Both the position numbers and the translations under genes were made by a program. Positions 17,075 through 26,351 of a DNA stretch of 55,745 nucleotides are shown here, in pieces (position 1 is the first letter of the stretch; every line of letters begins with the position of its first letter). The notes beneath the pieces were generated by a model. It ran no database searches and was not told where the DNA came from. It saw only the letters and a program-made list of their open reading frames with translations. Source of the stretch: Campylobacter concisus (GTDB lineage Bacteria > Campylobacterota > Campylobacteria > Campylobacterales > Campylobacteraceae). The DNA lies in NCBI RefSeq assembly GCF_002913225.1, contig NZ_PPAW01000012.1, positions 1 to 55,745 on the forward strand. Direction: 5' to 3'.

Positions 17075-17483
17075 TTTAGACAAACTAGTACGCGAATGCG
17101 GCGTTGAGCTTTACGATAGCGAGATCGCAAATGAAAATGGCAGAGCTATTTTTAGAGTTTATATCACAAAAAATGGCGGAGTTAGCCTTGATGACTGCGA
17201 AAAAGTGAGCCGTCTGCTCTCGCCTATCTTTGACGTGACACCGCCAGTTAGTGGAGATTATAACCTTGAGGTTAGCTCACCTGGCCTTGAGAGAAAGCTT
17301 AGCAAGCCTTCGCATTTTAAAGCGAGCGTTGGTGAGCTAGTTAAAGTTCAAACCGAGGCTGAGAAATTTGCAGGAAGGCTTGTAAAAGCGGACGAAGAGA
17401 GCATCGCAGTAGAAAACGAAGAGGGAATTTTTGAGATCAACATCAGTGAGATAAAAAAAGCAAAAACATATTTGGAGTGGTAA
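17067..17483 (+). CDS. rimP: Ribosome maturation factor RimP
   Basis: 138 residues, usual length. RimP aids assembly of the 30S subunit. GVELYDSEI near the start, GGVSLDDCEKVSRLLSPIFD (34-53) and DYNLEVSSPGLERKL near 70-84 are family signatures. It overlaps rbfA by 8 nt and ends 1 nt before fhs, so it is on the same transcript. Confidence 0.93.
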   Translation: MDNLDKLVRECGVELYDSEIANENGRAIFRVYITKNGGVSLDDCEKVSRLLSPIFDVTPPVSGDYNLEVSSPGLERKLSKPSHFKASVGELVKVQTEAEKFAGRLVKADEESIAVENEEGIFEINISEIKKAKTYLEW

Positions 17484-17484
17484 A

Positions 17485-19134
17485 ATGCTAAGCGACATCG
17501 AGATAACTCACCAAACGAAGTTAGAACACATCAGTAAAGTTGCCGCAAGATTAGGCTTAAACGAAGATGAGCTTGAGCTTTACGGCAAATTTAAGGCTAA
17601 AATTTCCCCTAGACTTGAGCCATCAAACTCAAAGCTCATCTTAGTCACCGCGACTAATCCAACCCCATACGGCGAAGGCAAAACGACTATGTCGATCGGT
17701 CTAGCTGACGCACTAAATTTACTTAATAAAAAGGTCTGCCTAGCACTTCGCGAGCCATCTCTTGGGCCAGTTTTTGGCATAAAGGGTGGAGCAGCAGGTG
17801 GTGGCTACTCGCAGCTTGCGCCGATGGAGGATCTAAATTTACACTTCACTGGCGATTTTCATGCGATAACATCGGCAAATAACCTAATTTCAGCGATGAT
17901 AGATAATAGCCTCTATCAAGAAAACCCACTAAAAATAGAGAAAATTTTATGGAAGCGCTGTATGGATATGAACGACCGCGCGCTAAGATTTATCACCGTT
18001 GGTCAGGGCGGCAGGACTGATGGCATGCCAAGAGAAGATGGCTTTAACATCACCGCTGCAAGCGAGATCATGGCCGTGCTTTGTCTAGCTACAAGCCTTT
18101 CTGATCTAAAAGAGCGCGTGGCAAACATCATGGTCGCCTATGATAGCGATAAAAAGCCTATCTACGTGCGTGATCTAGGCTGCGAGGATGCTGTTTGCAT
18201 ACTTTTAAAAGATGCGATCAAGCCAAATTTATTTCAAACACTTGAACATACTCCTACACTCGTGCATGGCGGCCCATTTGCAAACATCGCACACGGCTGC
18301 AACTCGGTCATCGCAACAAAAACAGCTCTAAATTTAGCTGACTACGTCATCACTGAAGCTGGCTTTGGCTCGGAGCTTGGAGCGGAGAAATTTTTAGATA
18401 TAAAGTGCAGGGTTGCTGACATCAAACCAAGCGCTGTGGTGCTTGTAAGTACGATTAGATCGCTAAAATATAACGGCGAAGCAAATAAAGATGAGATCAC
18501 AAAACCAGATATGAATGCCCTTAAAAAAGGCATCGAAAACCTTGGCGGACACATCGAAAATTTAAAAGTCAAATTTGGTCAAAACGTAGTTGTGGCGCTT
18601 AATAAATTTGGCTTTGACACTGATGAAGAGATAAATTTTGTAAAAGAGTACTGCCGTGAGCTTGGCGTAGAAGTGGCAGTTTGCGAGAATTTTGTAAAAG
18701 GTGGCAAAGGTGCGCTTGAGCTAGCTGAGCTAGTTTTAAAAGCGTGCGACAAGCCAAGCAAGATAAATTTCACCTATGAGATGGGCGACGATACGAAAAC
18801 TAAAATAGAAAAGGTCGCTAAGGAAATTTATGGAGCTGGCGAGGTGGTCTTTGAAGAGGCTGCTCTTAAAAAGATCGAGATGATAAAAGAGCTAAATTTG
18901 AGCCATTTGCCAGTTTGTATCGCAAAAACACAGTACTCATTTAGCGATGATGCGAAGCTTTTGGGTAGGGCAAAGGGCTTTACATTTAGCGTAAAAGACC
19001 TTGATATTAGAACGGGAGCTGGCTTTATCGTCGCGGTTTGCGGCAAGATCATGCTTATGCCAGGACTTCCAAAAGTGCCAGCTGCGGTCAATATGAAGAT
19101 AGACGCAGAGGGCAAGATCGACGGCTTGTCGTAA
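17485..19134 (+). CDS. fhs: Formate-tetrahydrofolate ligase
   Basis: 549 residues. It makes 10-formyl-THF from formate, THF and ATP, feeding purine synthesis and initiator-tRNA formylation. The ATP loop TPYGEGKTT lies near residues 56-64 and the central GGRTDGMPREDGFNITAASE near 173-192. It starts 1 nt after rimP, an unusual attachment of a one-carbon gene to the infB-rbfA-rimP cluster. A hairpin follows its stop codon. Confidence 0.95.
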   Translation: MLSDIEITHQTKLEHISKVAARLGLNEDELELYGKFKAKISPRLEPSNSKLILVTATNPTPYGEGKTTMSIGLADALNLLNKKVCLALREPSLGPVFGIKGGAAGGGYSQLAPMEDLNLHFTGDFHAITSANNLISAMIDNSLYQENPLKIEKILWKRCMDMNDRALRFITVGQGGRTDGMPREDGFNITAASEIMAVLCLATSLSDLKERVANIMVAYDSDKKPIYVRDLGCEDAVCILLKDAIKPNLFQTLEHTPTLVHGGPFANIAHGCNSVIATKTALNLADYVITEAGFGSELGAEKFLDIKCRVADIKPSAVVLVSTIRSLKYNGEANKDEITKPDMNALKKGIENLGGHIENLKVKFGQNVVVALNKFGFDTDEEINFVKEYCRELGVEVAVCENFVKGGKGALELAELVLKACDKPSKINFTYEMGDDTKTKIEKVAKEIYGAGEVVFEEAALKKIEMIKELNLSHLPVCIAKTQYSFSDDAKLLGRAKGFTFSVKDLDIRTGAGFIVAVCGKIMLMPGLPKVPAAVNMKIDAEGKIDGLS

Positions 19135-19142
19135 ATTTATGA

Positions 19143-19170
19143 AAACACACTGGCAAACGCTGGTGTGTTT
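19143..19170 (+). terminator. Hairpin after fhs
   Basis: 12-bp stem (AAACACACTGGC / GCTGGTGTGTTT, two G-U pairs) with an AAAC loop, followed by AAATTT. It starts 9 nt after the fhs stop and ends 17 nt before ribD, so it probably reduces read-through into ribD. Confidence 0.6.
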
Positions 19171-19187
19171 AAATTTAAAGAGCATGG

Positions 19188-20249
19188 ATGAACGACGAAT
19201 TTTACATGGGTCTTGCTTTAAGTGAGGCTTGGAAATTTCAGATCCTGACCTACCCAAATCCAGCCGTTGGATGCCTTATTCTTGATGAAAATGGGCAAAT
19301 TTTATCTTGCAAGGCTCATGAAAAGGCTGGATATTTACACGCTGAACCGACAGCGATACTCTTTGCGCTTTGTAAAAAAAGTGAAAAATTTAAAGATGAT
19401 TTTATAAAAGCGTATAATGCTAAATTTAGCTCCGATATAAAAGATGGCGAATTTGGCCTTTTAGAGCCAAAATTTACCTATGAATTTATACTAAACAACC
19501 ACTCAAATTTATTAAAAAATGCAAAAGCCTATGTCACACTTGAGCCTTGCTCGCACCACGGTAAAACGCCACCTTGTGCAAATTTGCTAAAAGAGCTTGG
19601 CTTTAGCGAGGTCATAATTGGCAGCCGTGATGAAAATAAAATAGCAAGTGGTGGCACAAATTTGCTGCAAAGTGCTGGAGTGAGAGTTAAATTTGGCATT
19701 TTAAAAGAGTGCTGTGATAAGCTTCTTGAGCCATTTTTGGCATATCAAAGTGGTGGATTTAGCTTTTTAAAAATAGCTCTTAGTAAAAACGGCGTGGTAA
19801 GTGGCGGCATCATCACAAATGAGCTTAGCAGAACTCACGTCCATAAACTTAGAAGCGTCATAGATGCATTGGTGATCGGTGGTAACACAGTGCGGACAGA
19901 CCGCCCAAAGCTTGATAGCAGGCTAGTAAGTGGCGGTAAAAATCCAGATGTCATAATCTACTCAAGAAGTGATAAATTTGATGAAACATTGCCACTTTTT
20001 AGCGTGCCAGGTCGAAAAGTCAGCATTCAAAAAGAGCTTGATCTAAAAGGTCTTACCATGTTTGAAGGAGCTGGTGAGTTTTTAAAGCTCGCAAAAGAGG
20101 GCAAGCTAGCAAATGTAAAGTGGCTACTTATCTATCAAAGCTCAAATTTTAAAAATGGTGAAAATTTAAGGCTTGATCTAAATCTAAAACCGCTTTTTAG
20201 TGGAAATTTCGGAGATGATAGCTACACTTGGTATGAAATTTTGGATTAA
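19188..20249 (+). CDS. ribD: Bifunctional riboflavin synthesis protein RibD
   Basis: 353 residues. Its N-terminal deaminase and C-terminal reductase convert the first pyrimidine intermediate of riboflavin synthesis. PNPAVGC near residue 23, HAEPTAI near 50 and LEPCSHHGKTPPCANLL near 117-133 are the zinc-deaminase signatures; the reductase half begins near 190. A roughly 30-residue insertion lies between the HAE and PC motifs. Its TAA shares bases with the stop codon of the convergent iron gene. Confidence 0.9.
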   Translation: MNDEFYMGLALSEAWKFQILTYPNPAVGCLILDENGQILSCKAHEKAGYLHAEPTAILFALCKKSEKFKDDFIKAYNAKFSSDIKDGEFGLLEPKFTYEFILNNHSNLLKNAKAYVTLEPCSHHGKTPPCANLLKELGFSEVIIGSRDENKIASGGTNLLQSAGVRVKFGILKECCDKLLEPFLAYQSGGFSFLKIALSKNGVVSGGIITNELSRTHVHKLRSVIDALVIGGNTVRTDRPKLDSRLVSGGKNPDVIIYSRSDKFDETLPLFSVPGRKVSIQKELDLKGLTMFEGAGEFLKLAKEGKLANVKWLLIYQSSNFKNGENLRLDLNLKPLFSGNFGDDSYTWYEILD

Positions 20250-21109
20250 ATATCTAGTCCAAAATAGTGTTTAACTAAAAAGCCGATGCCAAAAGATATG
20301 ATCGCAACGCCAAAAGTTATCATGCACATCTCAACCACTCTTGGTAAAAATTTAAGCTCCTTTGCCACGCTTATGTAAAAGTTGTAAGTGATGATGGCAA
20401 CTAAAGCAAAGAAAAACATCGACAAAACGGCGTAAAGACCGCTTGTAAAGATGAAAAATGGAAGTATCAAAAATGCCGTTGTTATGATGTATGAACCGCC
20501 TGTGTAGAGCGAGTAAGTAAGCGGTTTGATCTCGTCGCTTGGATTTTCTTTTGACTCAAGATATGCTGAGCCAGCCATAGAAAGTGCAGCTGCTACGCCC
20601 ATGATAAGGCCTGTTGCGCCAACTGATTTTGTATTTGAAAAAGCAAGCGCAATGCCGCTAAGTGTGCCTGTTAGCTCAACTAAAGCATCATTCATGCCAA
20701 GCACGATGCCACCAGCATTTACGAGTTTTGTGTCTTTTAACATGGAGATTAGACTATTTTCATGGTTCATCTCCTCTTCATAAATATCACGAGCTTCAGG
20801 ATATTCATCTACGATGTCAAGATAAAATTTCTCCGCATTTTCTTCGCGCGACTCCATAAATTTTAGGGTAAAAGATGTGCCAAAAATTTTAACAAGTATC
20901 GTATAGAAAATGACTTTAAATAAATTTGCACTTCTGCTTTCACCAGTTATCTTTTGGCAAAAAGCATAATGACGTCTCTCTTCGGTGACTAATTTGCGAA
21001 GTATTTTTTTATTCTCATTGTCTTTTTCGCTAGCTTCAAGAAGTGAGTATATAGCAGTATCGTCTGCTTCGTTTTGTAATTGTTTTAAGGCACGTTTTTT
21101 GTCTAACAT
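20246..21109 (-). CDS. Ferritin-like domain fused to VIT1/CCC1 membrane transporter (MbfA-type)
   Basis: 287 residues. The N-terminal 120 residues are a rubrerythrin-like four-helix domain with two ExxH motifs (EERRH near 43-47, EEMNH near 112-116) that would hold a di-iron site. The rest has about five hydrophobic helices and the VIT motifs (GMNDALVELTG, MAGSAYLESKE). Proteins of this type export iron or manganese from the cytoplasm; the exact ion is not determined. Downstream of tRNA-Leu on the same strand, with TATAAA and AAGGAAA before the ATG. Converges with ribD. Confidence 0.85.
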   Translation of the reverse strand: MLDKKRALKQLQNEADDTAIYSLLEASEKDNENKKILRKLVTEERRHYAFCQKITGESRSANLFKVIFYTILVKIFGTSFTLKFMESREENAEKFYLDIVDEYPEARDIYEEEMNHENSLISMLKDTKLVNAGGIVLGMNDALVELTGTLSGIALAFSNTKSVGATGLIMGVAAALSMAGSAYLESKENPSDEIKPLTYSLYTGGSYIITTAFLILPFFIFTSGLYAVLSMFFFALVAIITYNFYISVAKELKFLPRVVEMCMITFGVAIISFGIGFLVKHYFGLDI

Positions 21110-21168
21110 AAAATTTTCCTTTTTATAGCTTAGAAATTTAAGATTTTGATTTAGAAAGAGAGATAAGA

Positions 21169-21253
21169 TGGTGCGATCAGCGAGACTCGAACTCGCACAC
21201 CTAGCGGCACTACCCCCTCAAGATAGCGTGTCTACCAATTCCACCATGATCGC
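21169..21253 (-). tRNA. tRNA-Leu (GAG)
   Basis: 85 nt on the minus strand, with a class II long variable arm. Acceptor stem GCGATCA / TGATCGC, encoded CCA end, and T-loop GTTCGAGTC are visible. The anticodon loop is TTGAGGG on a CTATC/GGTAG stem, with anticodon GAG at 21219-21217. It lies between atpE and the iron gene, downstream of the atpE terminator. Confidence 0.96.
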
Positions 21254-21266
21254 AAAAAAGAACAAA

Positions 21267-21284
21267 AGCCCCAAAAGAGGGGCT
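21267..21284 (-). terminator. Intrinsic terminator of atpE
   Basis: On the minus strand AGCCCC-TCTTTT-GGGGCT is followed by TTTTGTTCTTTTTT, a good U-rich tail. It lies 18 nt past the atpE stop and just before the tRNA. Confidence 0.8.
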
Positions 21285-21301
21285 AAATTTAAGCTTTACG
21301 C

Positions 21302-21604
21302 TTAGCCAAGCATCGGGTTTGCGTAAAGAACGATAAGTGTAATAACAAGTGCGTAGATAACTTGTGCTTCGATCATCGCAAGAGCGATAAACATTGTAGT
21401 CATAAGTTTGCTACCTACACCTGGGTTTCTAGCTGTTCCGCTGATAGTTGCAGCAGCTGTGTTACCCATACCAATAGCACCGCCAAGAGCTGCAAGGCCA
21501 AGGCCGATACCGCCAGCGATAACTGAATATGATCTGATCATCTCGCCGTCAGCGCCAAATGCGAATGCAGCAAGACCAAGAATTAAAAACACGATCTTTT
21601 TCAT
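21302..21604 (-). CDS. atpE: ATP synthase F0 subunit c
   Basis: 100 residues. The c-ring subunit carries ions through F0. Two transmembrane helices (about 26-48 and 68-95) flank the polar loop ARNPG (58-62), and the ion-binding carboxylate is E79 in AMIEAQ. An extra hydrophobic N-terminal stretch (1-18) looks like a signal peptide, as in other epsilonproteobacteria. It stands alone, apart from the other ATP synthase genes, with AAGGAG before the ATG. Whether it uses H+ or Na+ cannot be told; no clear Na+ signature is evident. Confidence 0.95.
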   Translation of the reverse strand: MKKIVFLILGLAAFAFGADGEMIRSYSVIAGGIGLGLAALGGAIGMGNTAAATISGTARNPGVGSKLMTTMFIALAMIEAQVIYALVITLIVLYANPMLG

Positions 21605-21669
21605 CGTTGCTCCTTTAAAATTTTAAAGCTCTTTCGGATCTGTCCCCTACTTGAACTTCATGAGCCGTA

Positions 21670-21675
21670 ATATTA
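21670..21675 (-). promoter_or_regulatory. Candidate -10 box for atpE
   Basis: TAATAT preceded by TTTTTG on the minus strand, 65 nt before the ATG. Weak match, chosen because it is the best in the 206-nt spacer between atpE and the divergent transporter operon. Confidence 0.25.
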
Positions 21676-21810
21676 CAAAAACAAAACTTTGTTTCAAATA
21701 AAAACACTAAAAATTTAAATTGCCTATAAAAAATTCTTGGCTTAGAAAAATGAAAGTTTTTTTATGCTATCTTTGAAAGAATTTAATTTATTCTTAATCT
21801 TAGGTTTTCA

Positions 21811-23154
21811 ATGAACGAAAAATTTTCAAAGATAGGCTTTGTTCTTGCGATGGCTGGTTCTGCTGTGGGTCTTGGCAATGCCTGGAAATTTCCTACAATG
21901 GTGGGAAATAACGGCGGTTCGGCATTTATAATTTTATACTTGCTTCTTACATTTGCTATCGCATTTGTGGCGTTTTTGGCAGAGCTTAGCATTGGCAAGC
22001 TTGGCGAAAGCGACATCGTAAGCTCTCTTTACAAGCTCGCTCCAAAAAATAAAAAAGCGTGGTCGCTCTCTGGCTTTTTCATGATTGGTGCGATCCTTAT
22101 AGCTTCATTTTATATGGTGGTTATTGGCTGGATATTAAAGTACATCTATCTTAGTTTTTCGCCGCTTTTAGCAGACTCAAAAGCTGCAGGCGAGCAGTTT
22201 AACACACTTTTATCAAATGATCTAAGCAGTGCCGTGCTTTGCTTTAGTCTAGTCTTTTTGATGGTCTTTTTTGCCGTTTCAAAAGGCGTAAAAAGTGGCA
22301 TCGAAAAGCTAAATATATGGATGATGCCAAGCCTTTTTGTCTTGCTAGTTTGCATGCTTTTTTACGCACTAAGCATGGGAGATGGCTTTGTTAAGGCGGC
22401 TAAATTTTTATTTGTACCAAATTTTAGTGCGATCACGCCAGATGTTATCTTGCAGGCTCTAGGCCTTGCGTTTTTCTCGCTTTCTATGGGCGTTGGAGTC
22501 ATACCAACATACGCTGCAAATTTACCAGAGCGCACAAATTTAATAAAATCAACGCTCTCTATCATCTTTATAAACATCTTAATAGGCATTATGATGGGGC
22601 TTGTTGTATTTACATTTATATTTGCTTATGGGGCTGATAGCACGGCAAGTGGTCCGGGCCTTATATTTATCTCGCTTGTCACGCTTTTTGCAAAGCTTGG
22701 CATTGTTGGCAACGTCATGGCGGTAGCATTTTTCGTATCGCTATTGTTTGCTGGCATCACAAGCGCGGTTTCGATGATCGAGCCTTTTGCTTATTATTTG
22801 GTTAGGAAATTTGAAATTTCAAGAAAGATGGCGCTTCTTTACATCGGCGCCTTTGTCTATATCTTGGGCATCTTTTGCATACTTTCATATTATTCAGACA
22901 CTTCAAGTGCTTTTAGCGTTTGTGGCAAGCCATTTTTTGACGCGCTTGACTTTCTCACATCAAATATCATGATGCCAATAGGCGCTATCGTATTTAGCTT
23001 TTTTGTTGGCTATAAGCTTAAAAAAGAGAGTTTGTATCTGCTCTTTGGCGATTTTATGGGAAGAGCATTTTTTGAAATTTGGTACTTTTTCTTAAGATAT
23101 GTCGTGCCAGTTGCCATTTGTGCGATAATGATCTACCAGATGGCAGGTAAATAA
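21811..23154 (+). CDS. NSS-family sodium-dependent transporter, copy 1
   Basis: 447 residues with 11-12 hydrophobic helices and the family signature GSAVGLGNAWKFPTMVGNNG (16-35), where helix 1 unwinds to bind substrate and Na+. Members are Na+ symporters of amino acids or related amines, and bacterial forms of this length are usual. First gene of a five-gene overlapping run; its TAA shares one base with the next ATG. Orthologous in position to Cj0934c/Cj0935c of C. jejuni (from memory). Substrate unknown. Confidence 0.9.
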   Translation: MNEKFSKIGFVLAMAGSAVGLGNAWKFPTMVGNNGGSAFIILYLLLTFAIAFVAFLAELSIGKLGESDIVSSLYKLAPKNKKAWSLSGFFMIGAILIASFYMVVIGWILKYIYLSFSPLLADSKAAGEQFNTLLSNDLSSAVLCFSLVFLMVFFAVSKGVKSGIEKLNIWMMPSLFVLLVCMLFYALSMGDGFVKAAKFLFVPNFSAITPDVILQALGLAFFSLSMGVGVIPTYAANLPERTNLIKSTLSIIFINILIGIMMGLVVFTFIFAYGADSTASGPGLIFISLVTLFAKLGIVGNVMAVAFFVSLLFAGITSAVSMIEPFAYYLVRKFEISRKMALLYIGAFVYILGIFCILSYYSDTSSAFSVCGKPFFDALDFLTSNIMMPIGAIVFSFFVGYKLKKESLYLLFGDFMGRAFFEIWYFFLRYVVPVAICAIMIYQMAGK

Positions 23155-24485
23155 TGGCAGAGAGATTTAGTAAGATAGGTTTTATCCTCTCAATAATTGG
23201 AGCGGCTATCGGCCTTGGTAATGCTTGGAAATTTCCATATATGGTCGGCAGCAACGGTGGTTCGGCATTTATCCTTATATATCTATTTTTTGCCTTTGCT
23301 GTTGGTCTTAGTATATTTTTTGCTGAGATGGCGATGGGTAAAATTTCACGTCTTGATACGGTTGGAGCGTTTAAAAGCCTAGCAACAAAGAGGGCAAGCT
23401 CTTGGAAATTTGCCGGTGTTATCATGGTGACTGGGCTATTTATCGCTTCGTTTTACACGCTCATCATTGGCTGGGTTTTAAAATACGTCATTTTAAGCTT
23501 TGGCGAGCTGCCTAAAGATATGGCAAGCTCGGAGACGCTTTTTGTAAATTTCACTTCAAATGGCATTGGCGAGCAAATTTTATACTTTAGTATCGCGTTT
23601 TTTGCCTACTTTTTCATCCTTACAAAAGGCGTAAAAAGCGGCATCGAGCGCATAAATGTCTATCTTATACCAGCTCTTTTTATCTTGCTTTTGCTTATGC
23701 TTGGCTACTCTTTTGGCATGGGGGGCTTTGATAAAGCGGCTAAATTTCTACTAGTGCCTGACTTTTCAAAGATAGATCAAGCAGCTGTTTTAAACGCTCT
23801 TGGACTTGCTTTTTTTACGATGTGCGTTGGCATTGGCTGCATACTTACTTACTCATCAAGTCTAAGTGATGATACAAATTTATTTACCTCTTCGCTCTAC
23901 GTCGTTTTTGCAAACATTATCATAAGCGTCATCATCGGCCTTATCGTCTTTACATTTACATTTGAGTTTGGCTCAGAGCCATCAAAAGGCGCAGGGCTTG
24001 CTTTCATATCGCTACCAACGCTATTTGCTAAGCTTGGCTTGCTTGGAAATTTCTTGGCATTTACATTTTTTATATCGCTATTTTTTGCTGGCATCACCTC
24101 GGTTATCTCGATGGTTGAACCGTTTATATTTTTCTTAAGCAAAAGCCTAAATTTTAGTAGAAACAAATCGATCCTAATCGTCGCTTGCGTGGTTTATATT
24201 TTAGGAATTTTATGCGCATTAAGTGGCACAAACGAATTTAAAGATGCACTTACATTTTTTGGTAAGAGTTTTTTTGACCTGCTTGATTATCTCAGCTCAA
24301 ACATCATGCTCCCACTTGGCGGCATCTTGTTTGCTGTCTTTGTTGGATACTTTGTAAAATTTGAGCTTTTAAAAGAGCTATTTGTGCCTTATATGGGCAA
24401 GGTTGTATTTAAAATTTGGTATTTTTTAATTAGATTTGTGGCTCCACTTTTAGTTCTGGTGGTGTTAATAAGGGAGATCTCATAA
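23154..24485 (+). CDS. NSS-family sodium-dependent transporter, copy 2
   Basis: 443 residues with the same layout. The helix-1 motif reads GAAIGLGNAWKFPYMVGSNG. It is a paralogue of its two neighbours rather than a recent copy, since residues differ throughout, particularly in the loops. TAATG overlaps join it to copy 1 and copy 3, so translation is coupled and copy number is matched. Substrate unknown. Confidence 0.9.
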   Translation: MAERFSKIGFILSIIGAAIGLGNAWKFPYMVGSNGGSAFILIYLFFAFAVGLSIFFAEMAMGKISRLDTVGAFKSLATKRASSWKFAGVIMVTGLFIASFYTLIIGWVLKYVILSFGELPKDMASSETLFVNFTSNGIGEQILYFSIAFFAYFFILTKGVKSGIERINVYLIPALFILLLLMLGYSFGMGGFDKAAKFLLVPDFSKIDQAAVLNALGLAFFTMCVGIGCILTYSSSLSDDTNLFTSSLYVVFANIIISVIIGLIVFTFTFEFGSEPSKGAGLAFISLPTLFAKLGLLGNFLAFTFFISLFFAGITSVISMVEPFIFFLSKSLNFSRNKSILIVACVVYILGILCALSGTNEFKDALTFFGKSFFDLLDYLSSNIMLPLGGILFAVFVGYFVKFELLKELFVPYMGKVVFKIWYFLIRFVAPLLVLVVLIREIS

Positions 24486-25837
24486 TGGCAAAAGAACAAT
24501 TTTCTAAAATAGGCTATGTCCTAGCAGTCGCTGGATCGGCTGTCGGACTTGGCAATGCATGGAAATTTCCATACATGGTTGGTGAAAACGGCGGTTCGGC
24601 GTTTATTATCCTATATCTTTTGATAACTTTTCTAGTCGGCGTGCCTATCTTTATGGCAGAGCTTAGTATCGGCAAGCTTAGCGAGAGCGACAGTGTAAAT
24701 GCTTTTAGAAAGCTAGCAGCTAAAAATAAAAATTTATGGCAACTAGTTGGAATTTTAGCCATGGTGACAGCGGCCATCATCTCATCATACTATATCGTGA
24801 TCATCGGCTGGGTCTTTAAATATTTCACGCTCTCATTTACTGGTCTCCCAAGCGATATAGATAGCTCAAAAGTGATATTTAACGATCTTTTGACGCATGG
24901 TCTTGGCGAGCAGACACTTTACTTTGTTATAGCATTTGCAGCTTGCTTTTTCATCCTGTCAAAAGGCGTAAAAAGCGGCATAGAGAAGCTAAATGTTTGG
25001 ATGATGCCAAGCCTATTTATCATGGTTTTGATCATGCTTTTTTACTCTATGACGATGGATGGCTTTGTGAAATCAGCCGAGTTTCTGCTGATCCCAGACT
25101 TTAGTAAAATTTCGTTTAACTCACTTTTACTGGCTCTTGGACTTGCATTTTGGACGCTATCTCTTGGTATGGCAGCGATCATTACTTATTCAGCTAGCCT
25201 AAGCGATGATACAAATTTAGCCACTTCAACGCTTAGTATCGTTTTTATAAACATCGCGCTTGCTATTATGATAGGTCTTGTTATTTTTACCTTTATATTT
25301 GAATTTGGCGCTACTCCGTCTCAAGGACCAGGTCTTGTCTTTATCTCGCTACCAACGCTATTTGCAAAGCTTGGTGCGATCGGTCAAATTTTGGCTGTAG
25401 CATTTTTTGCTGCACTTATCTTTGCTGGTATCACTTCAGCCATCTCCATCGTCGAGCCATTTGTATTTTTCTTGATCAGAGAGTATGGCATGAGCAGGAA
25501 AAAAGCGCTTTGCATAGTTTGCGCAGGGATATTTATATTAGGATTTTTATGTCTTTTATCAAATATAGAAAATGTTGGCGATAAACTTACGTTATTTGGC
25601 AAGAGCTTCTTTGACTTCCTAGACTTTACCGCTTCAAATATTTTGCTACCAATTAGCGGTATCGGCGGAGCGATATTTGTAGGATATTTTATGAAAAAAG
25701 ATGCTTTATATGTGCTATTTAGCCCATATATGAGTGATTTTGTATTTAATACATGGTATTTTTTACTAAGATATGTAGCACCAGTTTGTGTGCTTATCAT
25801 CATGATAAATGAACTATTAAAGGTTTTTAATGGATAA
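24485..25837 (+). CDS. NSS-family sodium-dependent transporter, copy 3
   Basis: 450 residues, helix-1 motif GSAVGLGNAWKFPYMVGENG. By eye it resembles copy 1 more than copy 2 in the middle (KLNVWMMPSLF in both 1 and 3). Its end overlaps dctQ by 8 nt, which ties an NSS gene directly to a TRAP gene. I recall only two NSS genes here in C. jejuni, so the third is probably an addition in this lineage. Confidence 0.9.
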   Translation: MAKEQFSKIGYVLAVAGSAVGLGNAWKFPYMVGENGGSAFIILYLLITFLVGVPIFMAELSIGKLSESDSVNAFRKLAAKNKNLWQLVGILAMVTAAIISSYYIVIIGWVFKYFTLSFTGLPSDIDSSKVIFNDLLTHGLGEQTLYFVIAFAACFFILSKGVKSGIEKLNVWMMPSLFIMVLIMLFYSMTMDGFVKSAEFLLIPDFSKISFNSLLLALGLAFWTLSLGMAAIITYSASLSDDTNLATSTLSIVFINIALAIMIGLVIFTFIFEFGATPSQGPGLVFISLPTLFAKLGAIGQILAVAFFAALIFAGITSAISIVEPFVFFLIREYGMSRKKALCIVCAGIFILGFLCLLSNIENVGDKLTLFGKSFFDFLDFTASNILLPISGIGGAIFVGYFMKKDALYVLFSPYMSDFVFNTWYFLLRYVAPVCVLIIMINELLKVFNG

Positions 25838-26351
25838 AATTGAGAGATTTTTTGACAAAGCTGGTGATATAGTCGGCTACATTTGTATGTTTATTATGGC
25901 TTTGATGATAATAGACGTATTTTTTAACGTTGTGGCAAGATACTTTTTCTCTTACGGCAACGTTGCATTTCAGGAGCTTGAGTGGCACTTTTTTGCTGTG
26001 ATATTTCTACTTGGCATGAGCTATGCTTTAAAAGAGGATGCACATGTTAGGGTTGATATTTTTTATGCTAAATTTTCAGAAAGAAATAAAGCCCTTGTAA
26101 ATATGCTTGGTACTGTATTTTTTATCATACCATTTGCGCTTTTGGTTTCAAATTTATCATTTGGATTTGTAGGAGATGCTTACAGCTCGGCAGAGGCCAG
26201 CGCAGATCCAGGCGGTCTTACCCATAGATGGATCATAAAAGCGATGATCCCTTTTTCATTTTATGTGCTTGTATTTTTTGCGATCGGCTTTTTTATAAAA
26301 AATTTAAATCGCTATAAGAAAGCTAGTAAGGAGAAAATATGGCGGGATTAA
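25830..26351 (+). CDS. dctQ: TRAP transporter small permease subunit
   Basis: 173 residues with four transmembrane helices (about 12-32, 50-65, 88-108, 130-155). DctQ is the small membrane subunit of tripartite Na+-driven organic-anion uptake systems. The motifs VVARYFF and EW-HFF in the first half and DPGGLTHRWIIKAMIPFSFY near 125-145 fit the family. It overlaps NSS copy 3 by 8 nt and dctM by 13 nt. No DctP gene is present on either side. Confidence 0.88.
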   Translation: MDKIERFFDKAGDIVGYICMFIMALMIIDVFFNVVARYFFSYGNVAFQELEWHFFAVIFLLGMSYALKEDAHVRVDIFYAKFSERNKALVNMLGTVFFIIPFALLVSNLSFGFVGDAYSSAEASADPGGLTHRWIIKAMIPFSFYVLVFFAIGFFIKNLNRYKKASKEKIWRD

